In this document: piece after piece, positions 20,545 through 31,843 of the stretch
Position numbering within the stretch: position 1 is the stretch's first letter
Layout: each line of letters opens with the position of its first letter
NCBI GenBank assembly: GCA_039090855.1
Contig: CM076991.1
Coordinates: 105,908,021-105,972,020 of the forward strand
Origin: Macrothele yani
Taxonomy: Eukaryota > Arthropoda > Arachnida > Araneae > Macrothelidae
Direction of reading: 5' to 3'
Length of the DNA: 64,000 bases
The notes under the pieces: generated by a model
What the model was told of the DNA's origin: nothing
What the model saw: the letters and a program-made list of their open reading frames with translations, nothing else
Database searches by the model: none
Made by a program: the position numbers and the translations under genes

Positions 20545-21830
20545 CTTACGTGTGTGAAGTTGTTCGTCGTATTTGTCATTCCGGAAAAAATTGATCAACG
20601 AATTTGCATCAGATTCTGTCAAAAACTTGGCAAAATTTGCAAAGACACACACTTAAATTTACAGAAAGTCTATGGGGATTATTGTATGAGTCGAGCACCA
20701 GCACAAGTTCATGAGTTGTATAAACGGTCGAATGATGGTCGTGAAAGCGTTGAGAGATGGTCGTGAGAGCGTTGAGAGATGGTCGTGAAAGCGTTGAGAG
20801 ATAATCGTGAGAGCTTTGAGAGATGGTCGTGAGAGCTTTGAAAGATGGTCGTGAAAGTGTTGAGAGATGGTCGTGAGAGCATTGAGAGATGGTCGTGAGA
20901 GCGTTCAGAAATAATCGTGAAAGCGTTGAGAAATGGTCGTGAAAGAGTTGAGAGGGAGCCCCGCAACAAGCAAAAGTGAAAAACAATGTCGAACTTGTGC
21001 GCACAACTATGGAGGAAACTCGCCGAATCAATATTCATGAGTTACCTGAAGACTTCAACATTAGTTTCGGTTCAGTTCAGTCGACTCTTACCGAAGATTT
21101 GGGAATGAGACGCGTCTCAGCTAAATTTATTCCAAAATTTCTCCAGGCTGAACAAAAACAGGACCGTGTTTCAGCTGCTCTATAGGGACCTGCTTGAGTG
21201 CGTCGAAAACTTTTTTGAAAACTATTTTAACTGACGATGAATGGTGGGTTTATGAGTATGACCTCGAAACTAAGGCTCAGTCTTCACAGTTGAAGACCCC
21301 AAATTTTCCCATGCAGATCCCAAAAATCACGACAGAGCAGCAACAATGTCAAGAAGATGACTGACTTTTTCAATCATCGGGGATTGTGCATCATGAATAC
21401 TCTCCCTCGGGCCAAACAATCAACACGGATTACTACCGTCACGTTTTGCGGTGTTTGAAGGACGCATTTCGTCGCAAAAGGGCCGGCACTGCATGCGAGT
21501 AACAAGTCCGCCATGACAACGCGCCTGTCCATGCATCGCAACTTGTACAGCAATTTCTTTCTATGCACAAGTCTGAAAGGCACCGTATTCGCCAGAACTC
21601 CCACCCTGCTACTTTTTTCTCTTCCCCAACCTAAAAAACCGCTTGAAAGGAAGAAGATTTCAAGATATTGAGGAGGTACAACAGAATGCGGCGAAGCAGT
21701 TGTTCGCTGTTTAAAAAAGACTTCTAAAAAAGTAGTGGAAACGACGTTGGATTAAGTGTGTGGCTTCGGAAAAGGACTACTTCAAAAGTGATTAAAGTTT
21801 AAATCTGTTAGTCTTGTACTTTTTTTTTTT
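20545..21830 (+). pseudogene. Mariner transposase relic with internal minisatellite
   Basis: The N-terminal part reads EKIDQRICIRFCQKLGKICK then NLQKVYGDYCMSRAPAQVHE, matching the first helix-turn-helix region of mariner transposases (FEQR...FCFKLGK...LQKAYGE.CMSR). It runs into NDGRESVER, where a 22-bp tandem array (20734-20953) takes over. Coding resemblance resumes at about 20978: NNVELVRTTMEETRRINIHE, then SFGSVQSTLTEDLGMRRVSA and KFIPKFLQAEQKQDRVS. Downstream pieces to about 21780 (DEWW-like block near 21235, HNARPHVA-like block near 21510) are heavily broken. No convincing terminal repeats were found. Confidence 0.75.
20734..20953 (+). repeat. 22-bp tandem array, ten units
   Basis: Ten consecutive 22-bp units of the type GATGGTCGTGARAGCGTTGA plus GA, with mostly single-base differences (GATAATCGTG variants in units 4 and 9). 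The unit derives from the transposase codons for DGRESVE. Since 22 is not a multiple of three, the array shifts the frame at each unit. Confidence 0.9.
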
Positions 21831-22329
21831 TTTTTAAACCCAGTCTGGGTACTGTTTTATCACACGTTGTATATCTAAAATCTTGATGTTCACCACAAAA
21901 AATGCAGAAAACACGTAACACGAAGAATCTATGGCAAACAAATAATTTCACAGACATCAATATACCTATAACCGTACAGTACTTTAAAACGTTCCACTTC
22001 GTAATTTTATACAGCAAAATGTTTCTTTGCACTTTCACGTCTTAGGAGAGCACATCCACAATCTAGAATTTCATTCTGATGACACACAAGAAATAGCTGC
22101 AGGTAAAAAGAAAATAAATTAACCAATCCTGAACACGTTGCTGCTCGTGTAAAACTGTTTCTTTCACGAAGAAAATAAAAACATAACAAAGCGCTCTCAC
22201 TAAAAGCCAAACTCACAGCAGACACGGGCACCTGGTTTCCTGCAACTGCGGTGCGGCCCGAACAGGCCAGCTGCTGCGGTTCTCCAAATCAATTAGCCCA
22301 AATGCCGAATTATAAATTGTAGTAAGTTG
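21831..22329. other. No recognisable feature
   Basis: AT-rich sequence between the mariner relic and the minisatellite. No coding region supported. Confidence 0.4.
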
Positions 22330-23535
22330 TCTTGAGCGTTGACTCTTGGACGACATGAAGTAGTGGTTGTTGTCACTCTTGGACGACACGAAGTCGTAGT
22401 TGTTGTTACTCTGACGACATAACGTAGTGGTTGTTACCCTTGTAGTAGCCGTCACTCTCTGACGACTTGTGTGAAGATGTCATTCTTAAGCATGAAGTAG
22501 TAATTGTCACTCTTGAACGACATGATCTGGTAGTTGTCACTCTTGAACGATATGTAATAGGAGATGTCAACTCTTGGACGACGTATAATCTTTGTTCACG
22601 CACTTGGACGATGTGATGTAGTAATCACATTCTTGAACGACATGAAGAATCAGTTGTCACTCTTGGACGCCATAAAGAAGTAGTAGCTGTCTCTCTTGGA
22701 CATGAATTTTTAATCATTCTTGGACAACATGAATTAGTAATCACCCTTAAAACGACATGAATTTGTAATCACTCTTGAAAGACATGAACATGCAGTCACT
22801 CTTGCACGACATGAAGTAGAAGTTGTCACTCTTGGATGACATGAAGTAGAAGGTGTCACTCTTGCACGACATGAAGTGTTTGTCACTCTTGGACAACATG
22901 TGAAGTAGTAGTTGTTGCTGTCACTTTTAGACGACATGAAGCAGTAATTGTTGCTTTCACTTTTAGACATGAAGTAGTAATTGTTGCTTTCACTTTTAGA
23001 CATGAAATAGTAACTGTTGTCACTCTTGAACAACATGAAATAGTTTTCATTCTCCGACATGAAGTAGTAGTTGTTACTCTCGCACGATATAAAATAACAG
23101 TTGTCACACCTGGACGACATGAAGTAGTAGTTGTTACTCTCGTACGATATAAAATAATAGTTGTCACACCTGGACGACATGAAATAGCAGTTGTGTCACT
23201 CTTGGACGACATGAAATAGCAGTCGTGTCACTTTTGGACGACATGAAATGGCAGTCGTGACACGCTTGGACGACAAAATATTTGCTTGTCATTCTTGGAC
23301 TACATGTAGTAGTAGTAGTTGTCACTCTTATAATGACATGAAACAGTTACTGCCTCTCTTGGACGACATGAAGTAATTAGTTGTCATTCTTGGACGACAT
23401 GAAGTAGTTGTCACTCTTATAATGACATGAAACAGTTACTGCCTCTCTTGGACGACATGAAGTAATTAGTTGTCATTCTTGGACGACATGAAGTAGTTGT
23501 TGTTGTCACTCTTGGAGAACATGAAGTACACACAC
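22330..23535. repeat. 1.2-kb irregular minisatellite, ~30-36-bp unit
   Basis: About 35 units of the type CTTGGACGACATGAAGTAGT then AGTTGTCACT, varying in length. The units at 23260-23520 include a near-perfect larger duplication of about 95 bp (23325-23420 and 23415-23510). On the minus strand a 148-codon open frame (22734-23180) reads as near-decapeptide repeats such as FMSSKSDSNNYYF. Unit-length changes throw the frame elsewhere, so I regard it as noncoding. Confidence 0.8.
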
Positions 23536-23635
23536 TGGCCACTGAATTAGGAATCTTCATGTAGATGTACGTAACCGTCGCTTACACGGCGTATATGTAA
23601 AATACGTGGTCACGTGCGTCACCATCTGATCTAGG

Positions 23636-23918
23636 CAACTATTTAAGATTGCTTGCTACTCGCCCGTAGTGCTGTTCATAGAAGAATAAACAAAGGATCT
23701 TTCGGAGTTCGATGAAAGGTTGTTGTTGATCAACTATTTAAGATTGATTGCTGCTAACCCGTATTGCTGTTCATAGAAGAATAAACAAATGATCTTTCGG
23801 ACTGCGATAAAGGGTTGTTGTGGATCAACTATTTAAGATTGCTTGCTGCTCGCCCGCACTGCTGTTCATAGAAGAATAAACAAAGGATCTTTCGGAGTTC
23901 GATAAAGGGTTGTTGTGG
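23636..23918 (+). repeat. 95-bp tandem repeat, three units
   Basis: Units start CAACTATTTAAGATTG at 23636, 23731 and 23826 and are 85-95% alike by eye. Each holds a TATTTAAG box, a GCTGTTCATAGAAGAATAAA block with AATAAA, and ATCTTTCGG. The combination of TATA-like box and polyadenylation signal resembles a duplicated LTR segment, but flanking LTR ends were not found. Confidence 0.75.
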
Positions 23919-24009
23919 GTACCAGTCTGCGACGATTTTGAAAAACAGCGGAGCTGACTGGTTTCTTAAAGGATGAGATATCCCGGATCTTTATTCAGTA
24001 GAAAATAAC

Positions 24010-24215
24010 AATCCACATTGGTTGTGTAAGAGGCGTAACTGTGGCGCGATGACAGTCCGTCAGGAACGAGATCGCCTTCGTTTGAGGAGGCTAGTACGGA
24101 GAAACAGGACTTCCTGTATGCAGCAATTGGCCGAAGCATTCAATGAAAGATGCTTCCAATCCACATCTCAGCGAACTGTCACAGTGCTGTTTTGCTCTTT
24201 ATTTCATGTACCGTG
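24010..24215 (+). pseudogene. Tc1-like transposase N-terminal fragment
   Basis: Reads MTVRQERDRLRLRRLVRRNR followed by TSCMQQLAEAFNERCFQSTS and QRTV, matching the paired-like DNA-binding domain of a Tc1-like family. The frame ends at 24216. The C-terminal part of probably the same copy lies at 25040-25760, separated by ~820 bp of unrelated sequence. Confidence 0.6.
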
Positions 24216-25039
24216 ATGTCGCTAAATCAGAAGTCGCAGGGTTCGGAAAGCACCGTAGACATCATAAGAGAAGTAATGATAACTGAATAAACGCGATTTG
24301 GATGTCTGAGATGAAATCCTTTATTTTGGTATATAGGTTTAATTCGTGATAAATCCGGGTCACCCGTGATTATAGCTTGAGTTTTCGGCTGGCCTCAAGC
24401 CCATCGTCCGTTACTGCCTGCTTCCTCCATGACTTTTCGTACGCGATAAGACAATCGCCACTCCTCAAAAGTCCTACTTCAAATCACCTCCACCTCTCTC
24501 TCCACTCAGTTACTGCCGCCAAACATGTCATCTTCCTCTGTTTTCCGAAATCCCTCTCTCATTGTCTTAAACGACTAACCTCCGAACTCTTACATCTGGC
24601 GCTGACCGCACGTCTGAAGTCTATAAGTAACGGAAAGAACGGAAGTAGGCTACTTTCTCTTGAATTTCCCTTAAAAACAAAAAAAAAAAAAAACAGTCTT
24701 CTATTGTAGATACCGGAACACGACTGCGTCGGGTGCGTTATATTCTCAAGGAAGTTAGCCGACACTAATTATTTTAGGAGACTTGCTGGCTCCGCAAGTA
24801 GAACATTCATCCTTGGGAATTTTCCCACGATTTTAATTTTTAAAATATTCTTAAAATGCAAGGTTCTTAATTACTTACATATTAACATAAAGCATTAACC
24901 ATTAAGAGTTTCTAAGTATTTGCAGGACATTAAAATTCATAAAATTAACATTCCTGTTCCATTACAGTTATTATTAAAGGTTTACATTTACCACTATTAC
25001 AGAACTATGGGCAGAGAATTGAAGAAGATCGGTTGGTAG
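24216..25039. other. Sequence separating two parts of a Tc1-like relic
   Basis: Pyrimidine-rich in its first half (24370-24600). No gene or known repeat recognised. Probably a later insertion, but its boundaries are unclear. Confidence 0.35.
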
Positions 25040-25760
25040 TCGCTTGCTTGTATGGAAACCACTGATTTCTGCGAAGGACTGCAAAATTCGTCTACACTGG
25101 TTGTCAGGAACACCGAGAAGTCATGTGGTCCGACGAGTCGCGGTACATCCTGTTCCGACGGTAAGTAGATAGTTTGGCGGAAGCTACATGAAGCAATGGA
25201 CCCAGCATGCCTTCAAACACAACTAAGGTTCTGGAGTCGGTGTCGTAGTGTGGTGCATGTTCTGTTGGTATGGAACGGGTCCCCTGATATTGCTGAAGGG
25301 TCGGGCGTCCTCCAAGGATTATCTGAATATTCCAGGTGAAAGGTCGGGTGTCCTCCAAGGATTATCTGACTATAGCTGCCCATCAAGTCCATTCTTTAGT
25401 TTACTTTTTGTCCAGCAGATGATCCCTGTTTCATGGACGACTATGATACTGTCCATCGCGCAAGATGTGTTTAAAGGGCATGACAGCAGCCCCCACCATC
25501 TTCCCTGACCATCACAAAGCCCGGAGTTAAACCCCATTGTGAATTTACGGATATGATAGAAAAACAGATCCGGGAGTCAAGTCCTCTTTTGCTAAATCCG
25601 AGCCAGTAAAGACTGTCTGGTGGACGCCTGGTAGGCTGTAGACATAGATGAACTCCAACACCTTGTTAAATCCATGCCAAACAGCATACGTGCTGCAATT
25701 CGGGCTAAAGGAAGTCCACAACCTAGCGTTGAACAAAGGTTTCTCATTCAGTAGTTGTTG
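25040..25760 (+). pseudogene. Tc1-like transposase C-terminal fragment
   Basis: Recognisable pieces: EEVMWSDESRYILFRR near 25110 (first catalytic Asp) and SQSPELNPIVNL near 25515 (the SPDLNPIEHLW block; the Glu itself is replaced by Val). The end reads QHLVKSMPNSIRAAIRAKGS near 25660. Many stops and shifts. It contains an 11-fold shorter local repeat: GGTCGGGYGTCCTCCAAGGA occurs at about 25300 and 25340. Confidence 0.65.
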
Positions 25761-25889
25761 CCATGCTTTCGAGGTTTAACGATCAACACGAGCAACTCCA
25801 AGGGACATAAGCAGTTTGCCGTCCCTAACTAAAAGCAACTAGTTCTAGGGAAGCGAGAGAGAGACTACCGTGAAACAAGCACATCCGCA

Positions 25890-26114
25890 AATTTTTTTAT
25901 TATTATTATTTGAAGGTTTAACGACCACGGTGCGCAACTTGATGGGATATAAGTAGTCACCCGTCCCTAATTTAGGACCTCTGGTTCCATGGAAGGGAGA
26001 GAGCCAGTGCGGTAAGAGAAACGCAACATCCATGCCTTACCGGGATTCGAACCCGGACCCATCTCAGACGAATGGTCATAAGCCAGCGCTTAGACCACTG
26101 CGCTATCGGGACAG
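25890..26114 (-). mobile_element. SINE family B
   Basis: Minus-strand copy with a clear B box (CCGGGTTCGAATCCCGG, about 26040-26056) and an A-rich tail at 25893-25915 (T and TTA repeats on the plus strand). Confidence 0.8.
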
Positions 26115-26180
26115 CATATATTAGCCATGCCCCATAGGGCGCTCCAACCTCGGCAGAACTTGGACGACCAGTCAGAAATA

Positions 26181-27394
26181 CACTATATTGACCAAAGTCA
26201 CCGGACACCTAGAAGAGAAACAAAACATAGCATTTATTGACATACATTAGTACGGTGTCGGTCCACCTTTAGCCTTATTGCATGCACTGACCCTTCGAGA
26301 CATGCTTTCGACAAGGTTTTGGGACACTGCCGTATGAGCTTCCATTCAGTACATAATGCTGCCGCTAACTGTTGCTTAGTAGTAGGCCTTGGTTCCAAAC
26401 TTATTATGCGGCACTCTAATTCAGCCCATAGACGCTCTATGGGATTAAGATCAGGGCTCTTTGCTGACCAGTCCACACACGATACGGAATTATCGTCAAA
26501 CCACGCCGTAATAGTCCTTGCTTTATGGCTCGGTGCATTATCCTGCTGGTGCCAACAAGGCTCGGTTCCATAGTATTGCCACAGCGATGGTAGGGCATAA
26601 TTCTCCAGAATACCGAGGTAGACGTGCTAGTTAACAGGTTTGTCCACGACAACTAATAGGCCGAGACCATACCACCAAAACCACCCCCACACTGCCAGCT
26701 CCAAACTTGACCGTAGGGACAGTACACTGTGGTAAATAGCATTCTCCCGGCTGCCGCCATCCCTACACACGGCCATCAGACTAATGGATCGTGCATCTCG
26801 ATTCATCAGTCCATAGAACCCTTTCCATTGATCTACGGTCCACGATAAATGCTAAACGACGAGTAGCATACCGAGTGGAGATGAAAAGCTTAGGAGCCTG
26901 CAGCCGCACGACCACGGTAACTCATGGAATGAAGTTCTCTGCGAATGGTACGTGTACATACCAAGGTTCCAGCATTTTTACTCACCTGTACACTGAGGTC
27001 TTGTGCAGTACTCCGTCGATTAGCTGTAACGACTCTCCTGAGGCTTCGACGTCCTCTATCACTGATTTTCTTTGGTCTGCCGGTACGTTTTGCTGCTTCA
27101 GGCACTCCATGTGTCTTCCACTAATTCAGTACATCCAAAACAGTTGACTCGGGTATGTTTAAACGCCTCTCAGTTTCCCTTATGGACAACCCACTAATAT
27201 AACACTCAACAATCTTTCCTTTCTCAAAGTCAGTTCTCTCCCGCAGCGACATTTTCACTCAACCTCACAGTGCGATACGATCGCGGTCAGCTGCAGGCTT
27301 GTTTTCATACCGTTTGCAGCAGTACCACGCATCTTAACAACGCAGCAGATCCGTTCATTTGCTTTTGAAAGGGTGACTTTTGTCAATATAGTGT
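26181..27394 (-). mobile_element. Tc1-like element, family T1, both ends present
   Basis: Termini CACTATATTGACCAAAGTCA and its mirror image (TGACTTTTGTCAATATAGTG) are flanked by TA at 26179-26180 and 27395-27396. Length 1214 bp. It defines the family also present at 8766-9738 and 62673-63801. Encodes one broken transposase on the minus strand. Confidence 0.9.
26247..27252 (-). pseudogene. T1-family transposase, broken
   Basis: The start ATG at 27252 gives MSLRERTDFEKGKIVECYIS, continuing GLSIRETERRLNIPESTVLD: the first helix-turn-helix. The second domain, KRTGRPKKISDRGRRSLRRV, follows near 27090 and contains the GRPR-like basic motif of Tc1 proteins. The first catalytic block near 26820 has stops. 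The second is shifted (HRAIKQGLLRR in place of APSHKARTV). The C-terminal WSAKSPDLNPIERLWAELEC near 26440 keeps the Glu position of DD34E. The ORF ends GGPTPY and a stop at 26247-26249. Three or more frame breaks make it inactive. Confidence 0.85.
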
Positions 27395-28005
27395 ATATCC
27401 CTCTGGCCACCAGTGCGGAGACAAGCTGAGCTCGAGACCGAAAGCTCAGCCCGAAACGGGCTCGGGCTGTATATTTATTGCGGTTGGGGCTCGGATTCTA
27501 AACAGAAAGAAAATTTTCTTCTTTGTTTTCTCAAAAGTGATTTTGTACGATTTAGCACACGAGACTTTTCTTACACTTTCTAGTTGGTGAAGAGAGTAGT
27601 TTGGGAACTGAGTCTGGGCTGAGAGTTAGATCTCGGGAGAGCTATTTATTCCGAGCTTGGGCAGCAAATGCCATAGACCAAGCATGAGTGGATTTCTGTC
27701 GAGGAGGAAAAGTTTCTTCGATAAGCATAGATAGTAGATAGAATGCCAATAAAATGTTACTGCCTACATCTACGCGGTAGCTACCTATTAATTCTATTGA
27801 GCAACGTACGTAGATTATTGCGCCGCCCGATCTTTCCGGACATCCGGGCCCCCAAATTATTTCAGAAGAAAACGAACGGTCAAAGAAAATCGTGCAGTAA
27901 TACTATAGAAACAGATAGAGGTCTCGGACTTTTTCACTCTGCAGTTGAAAAACACGTCAGTTAACAGCAGGAGGAGACAGTGGAAGTCTAGAAAAGGACA
28001 TTATA
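27395..28005. other. No recognisable gene
   Basis: Contains GCTCGGGCT-type short repeats at 27425-27495 and 27605-27665 that may belong to a degenerate repeat. Nothing coding supported. Confidence 0.35.
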
Positions 28006-28249
28006 CAGTAGTGGCCAAAATTGTGGAAACCTTTTGGAAATAGTGCATTTTTGAGGTTTGATGGCTCATAACACCACTTTTTTAGAGTAATATCAGAAAA
28101 TTATATATCAATGGAAAGATAATTTCATCAAGAATGTAAGGCAATAACTTTTATGAAGGATTTTGTATTAGAACAGCAGTTATAAAGAAGAAAATGAAAC
28201 ACATAGAAGAAATGAGATATACAAAATTTTTCACCATGTGAGTTAATAC

Positions 28250-28624
28250 TTCGGTAACCTTTAGCGTTAATTACGGAATTACAACGCCTTCCCATGGAGT
28301 GAACCACGTTGTTTAATTCTGCAGCTGTCATAATGTGACACCAAGATTGAATCATTGCTCCTATTCATTGGGTTTTATTGCTGGGATGCTTCTGACTAAC
28401 AAGTTTCTTTAGTCGGCCCCATAGATTTTCGATGGGGTTAAGGTCTGGGATTTCCCAGGCCATTCCAGCAGTGGAATATGATTATCTTGAAACCACTTTT
28501 TGCACACAGCAGCACCATGACGTGGAGCTGAATCCTGTTGAAATATAAATGCTTCATTAACTTGGAAAAGATCACGTGCGGAAGGCTTCAGTTTGGGCTC
28601 AAGTATTTCATTAATGTATTTTTG

Positions 28625-28667
<43 letters not shown>

Positions 28668-29530
28668 ATTGGAGGATTAACGACCACCGTGAGCAACTCA
28701 ATGGGCTATAAGCAGTCGCCCGTCCCTAATTTAGGGTCACTGGTTCCAGGGAAGGGAGAGAGCCAGTGCCGTAAGACAAACACAACATCCATGCCTGACC
28801 GGAATTCGAACCCAGACCCCTTACAGACGAATGATCAGAGGCCAGCGCCTTAGACCATTGCGCCACCACGGCTTTGGCCATTTATATTCCCATTAATCAC
28901 GGAAAGTCTGCCCACACCTTTTAATGTCATACAACCCTAGATCATAACACTAACTGGGTGTTTCACGGTTCATGTAATGCAATCAGGATGCAAATCTTCT
29001 CCGATTCTTCTCCTTACATATTTTATGCCATCACTACCAAACAAAGATATTTTGGTCTCATCACTCCAAATAACACTGTCCCATTGTTCCGCTGTCCAGT
29101 TAACATGGGTTTTAGCCCAATTTATTTAATCTTTTCAACCTTTATTTGAGAGATAAAAATGGCTTTTTTCGTGGAATTCTAGCTTTTAGACCAAATTCCT
29201 GCAGTCTGCGCGAAAAGTCCTTGCACTCAACTTCACATTGCATTGCGCCATTTCATCTTGTATACACCGAGATGATTTTCTTCTGTCACCTAGGCACAGT
29301 CTCTTAAGTCTTCTATCATCACTTTCTGTTGTGCACTTTTTTCTGCCTTTACCAGTCTGGTTTTGTAGTGACTGAGTCTCCTTCTACCTCTTCAAAAATT
29401 TAGAAATGCCACCTTTGGTTAAGTTTCCACCAATTTTTCTTCTAATTTCTTCACAACTAAAGCCTTGTTCTCTTAATAGTACTATTTTTTTACGTCGCTT
29501 TCTGGGTGACCAGTCAACTCTTTGTGCCAT
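28250..29530 (-). pseudogene. Tc1-like transposase, broken
   Basis: The ATG at 29530 gives MAQRVDWSPRKRRKKIVLLR then EQGFSCEEIRRKIGGNLTKG, an N-terminal helix-turn-helix. The middle is broken by several stops (WTAEQWDSV-like block near 29080). After the SINE, the frame reads KPSARDLFQVNEAFIFQQDS then APRHGAAVCKKWFQDNHIPL. This carries the second catalytic Asp (QQDSAPRH) and a variant of the SPDLNPIENLWG block (KSQTLTPSKIYG). Inactive. Confidence 0.75.
28628..28872 (-). mobile_element. SINE family B, young copy in Tc1-like element
   Basis: TTTGGCC at 28621-28627 and again at 28873-28879 forms the target-site duplication. On the minus strand the head GGCGCAATGGTCTAAGGCGC holds a perfect A box (TGGCGCAATGG) and the B box is GGTTCGAATTCC. 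The copy ends in 39 uninterrupted A (28628-28666, T on the plus strand). The unbroken tail suggests recent insertion. Confidence 0.9.
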
Positions 29531-29805
29531 TTCTTTAATTTTATTACGTTTTACAAGCTCACTAAATGAAAGAACAAAAAAAAAAAAAAAAAAAAAACTT
29601 GATAGCAATCACATAACATGATGACAAATGTCCTCCTCTCAGCTCCAACACATGACATCAATAGCTGAATCCTAATGTGACCTGATTGGCTCGTTGCCAA
29701 AACAAGATGACACATGACTGGCTCTCTAAACACTCATGGCTCATTGGCTACATTCAAATGAAGGGAAGCTACTTCATATCAACCTAAGCAAGTTGTAATT
29801 CCTTT

Positions 29806-30825
29806 TTCTGGTTATTTGGCCATAACTTTTCATAGAATGCAGATACTTGAACAAACATTATTGCATTACATTCTTGATGAAATTATCTTTTCATTGATAT
29901 ATAATATTATGGTATTACTAAAAAAAAAGTGGTGTTATGAGCCATCTAACCTTAAAACTACTCTTTTTCCAAAAGGTTTCCACAATTTTGGCCACTACTG
30001 TACATTTTTTTCTTTTTTTTTTTATGCCTAAACAGGTCAGTCATAGTTTTTGGGCTCGGGATCTTAAAATTGAGCCTGAACACAGCACTGTTAGCCACTT
30101 GGTTAGCAGAGCAGACCCTGAACAGTTCTCCGGCGGTTCTTTTGTAATTAATTCCAGATCTCTGAGATCATGGAGTCGCTGGCACTCAAGAACTGCGCTA
30201 CTTCCATGAATGACAAGTCACAATCGTTTGAACCTTGTACACGTATTCTTTGCGACACAAAAGACGACGACATTCAGCTTTATACTGGTAGCCGTCGATG
30301 GACGGCACTCCTCTACGAAGTCCAGATTTTTCTCATTCCCCTCTGCGTGCATCATCATCCGACACGTGTTTTGACAGTTACATGCTTTAAGACAGCAGCA
30401 CCGTGAATATTTCATGAGTCTTGACTGCTTCGTTTGGCATCTCCAGTTTAGGGTTTCGTGCTCAACTTTTGACGGCACTGCGCATGTGCAGAAAGAAGGA
30501 TCAACAGCACCTGTGTGTGGAAAAGGAAATTTACAACTACCGATTTAAAAATAACACAAACAGTCGTGAATAGCTGCCGCTGACAAGCACGAATATTTAT
30601 TTTCAGAGATGAGAAGGTGAACAAATTACGATCCCAAAAATACAGCAGGCAGAAGATGAAACCGTACAATATACTAGATGCACATTTTCAGGGAGTTATA
30701 AATCACCTGGCTGTTTAAACACACTTTGACTGCGAAGAAATATCGCTTTAGGACGTCTGATGAAGCACGATAGAGAAATATGCCATTTTTCAAGGGTTTA
30801 ACTAAAAACGTATCCACAACAAGTA
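29806..30825. repeat. Large tandem duplication, unit 1 (1020 bp)
   Basis: Begins TTCTGGTTATTTGGCC and ends ATCCACAACAAGTA. Includes the last 195 bp of the Tc1-like element (to 30000) plus ~825 bp of flanking sequence. Open frames inside are identical in both units and show no family resemblance. Confidence 0.95.
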
Positions 30826-31843
30826 TTCTGGTTATTTGGCCATAACTTTTCATAGAATGCAGATACTTGAACAAACATTATTGCATTACATTCTTGATGA
30901 AATTATCTTTTCATTGATATATAATATTATGGTATTACTAAAAAAAAAGTGGTGTTATGAGCCATCTAACCTTAAAACTACTCTTTTTCCAAAAGGTTTC
31001 CACAATTTTGGCCACTACTGTACATTTTTTTCTTTTTTTTTATGCCTAAACAGGTCAGTCATAGTTTTTGGGCTCGGGATCTTAAAATTGAGCCTGAACA
31101 CAGCACTGTTAGCCACTTGGTTAGCAGAGCAGACCCTGAACAGTTCTCCGGCGGTTCTTTTGTAATTAATTCCAGATCTCTGAGATCATGGAGTCGCTGG
31201 CACTCAAGAACTGCGCTACTTCCATGAATGACAAGTCACAATCGTTTGAACCTTGTACACGTATTCTTTGCGACACAAAAGACGACGACATTCAGCTTTA
31301 TACTGGTAGCCGTCGATGGACGGCACTCCTCTACGAAGTCCAGATTTTTCTCATTCCCCTCTGCGTGCATCATCATCCGACACGTGTTTTGACAGTTACA
31401 TGCTTTAAGACAGCAGCACCGTGAATATTTCATGAGTCTTGACTGCTTCGTTTGGCATCTCCAGTTTAGGGTTTCGTGCTCAACTTTTGACGGCACTGCG
31501 CATGTGCAGAAAGAAGGATCAACAGCACCTGTGTGTGGAAAAGGAAATTTACAACTACCGATTTAAAAATAACACAAACAGTCGTGAATAGCTGCCGCTG
31601 ACAAGCACGAATATTTATTTTCAGAGATGAGAAGGTGAACAAATTACGATCCCAAAAATACAGCAGGCAGAAGATGAAACCGTACAATATACTAGATGCA
31701 CATTTTCAGGGAGTTATAAATCACCTGGCTGTTTAAACACACTTTGACTGCGAAGAAATATCGCTTTAGGACGTCTGATGAAGCACGATAGAGAAATATG
31801 CCATTTTTCAAGGGTTTAACTAAAAACGTATCCACAACAAGTA
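30826..31843. repeat. Large tandem duplication, unit 2 (1018 bp)
   Basis: Directly abuts unit 1. The only difference I see is two T fewer in a poly-T run (31028-31040). Unit 2 carries an orphan right terminus of the Tc1-like element (to about 31020) with no left half. Confidence 0.95.

Larger units (their letters stand above)
28006..30000 (-). mobile_element. Tc1-like element with nested SINE
   Basis: Inverted termini CAGTAGTGGCCAAAATTGTG (28006) and its mirror CACAATTTTGGCCACTACTG (to 30000) extend over about 32 bp and are flanked by TA (28004-28005, 30001-30002). A further inner pair (CATAACACCACTTTTTTAG near 28067, mirror near 29920) continues the inverted repeats to about 150 bp. Without the SINE it is about 1.74 kb. 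The right end was later caught in a tandem duplication (29806-31843). Confidence 0.85.

Noticed and set aside
20521..20545. TATATATATA as promoter of the mariner relic
   Set aside because: Simple TA repeats are frequent throughout the window, and no element terminus or other promoter feature is near.
22734..23180. 148-codon open frame with decapeptide repeats as a repetitive protein gene
   Set aside because: The frame exists only because many units have lengths divisible by three. It is lost on both sides and no start context, signal peptide or splice sites are visible.
22330..23535. CRISPR array
   Set aside because: Unit lengths vary, there are no constant repeats with unique spacers, and the setting is eukaryotic. 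It is a minisatellite.
30218..30478. 86-codon open frame, identical at 31236-31496, as a duplicated gene
   Set aside because: Both copies belong to the recent tandem duplication, so identity says nothing about selection. No domain, and no support from composition.
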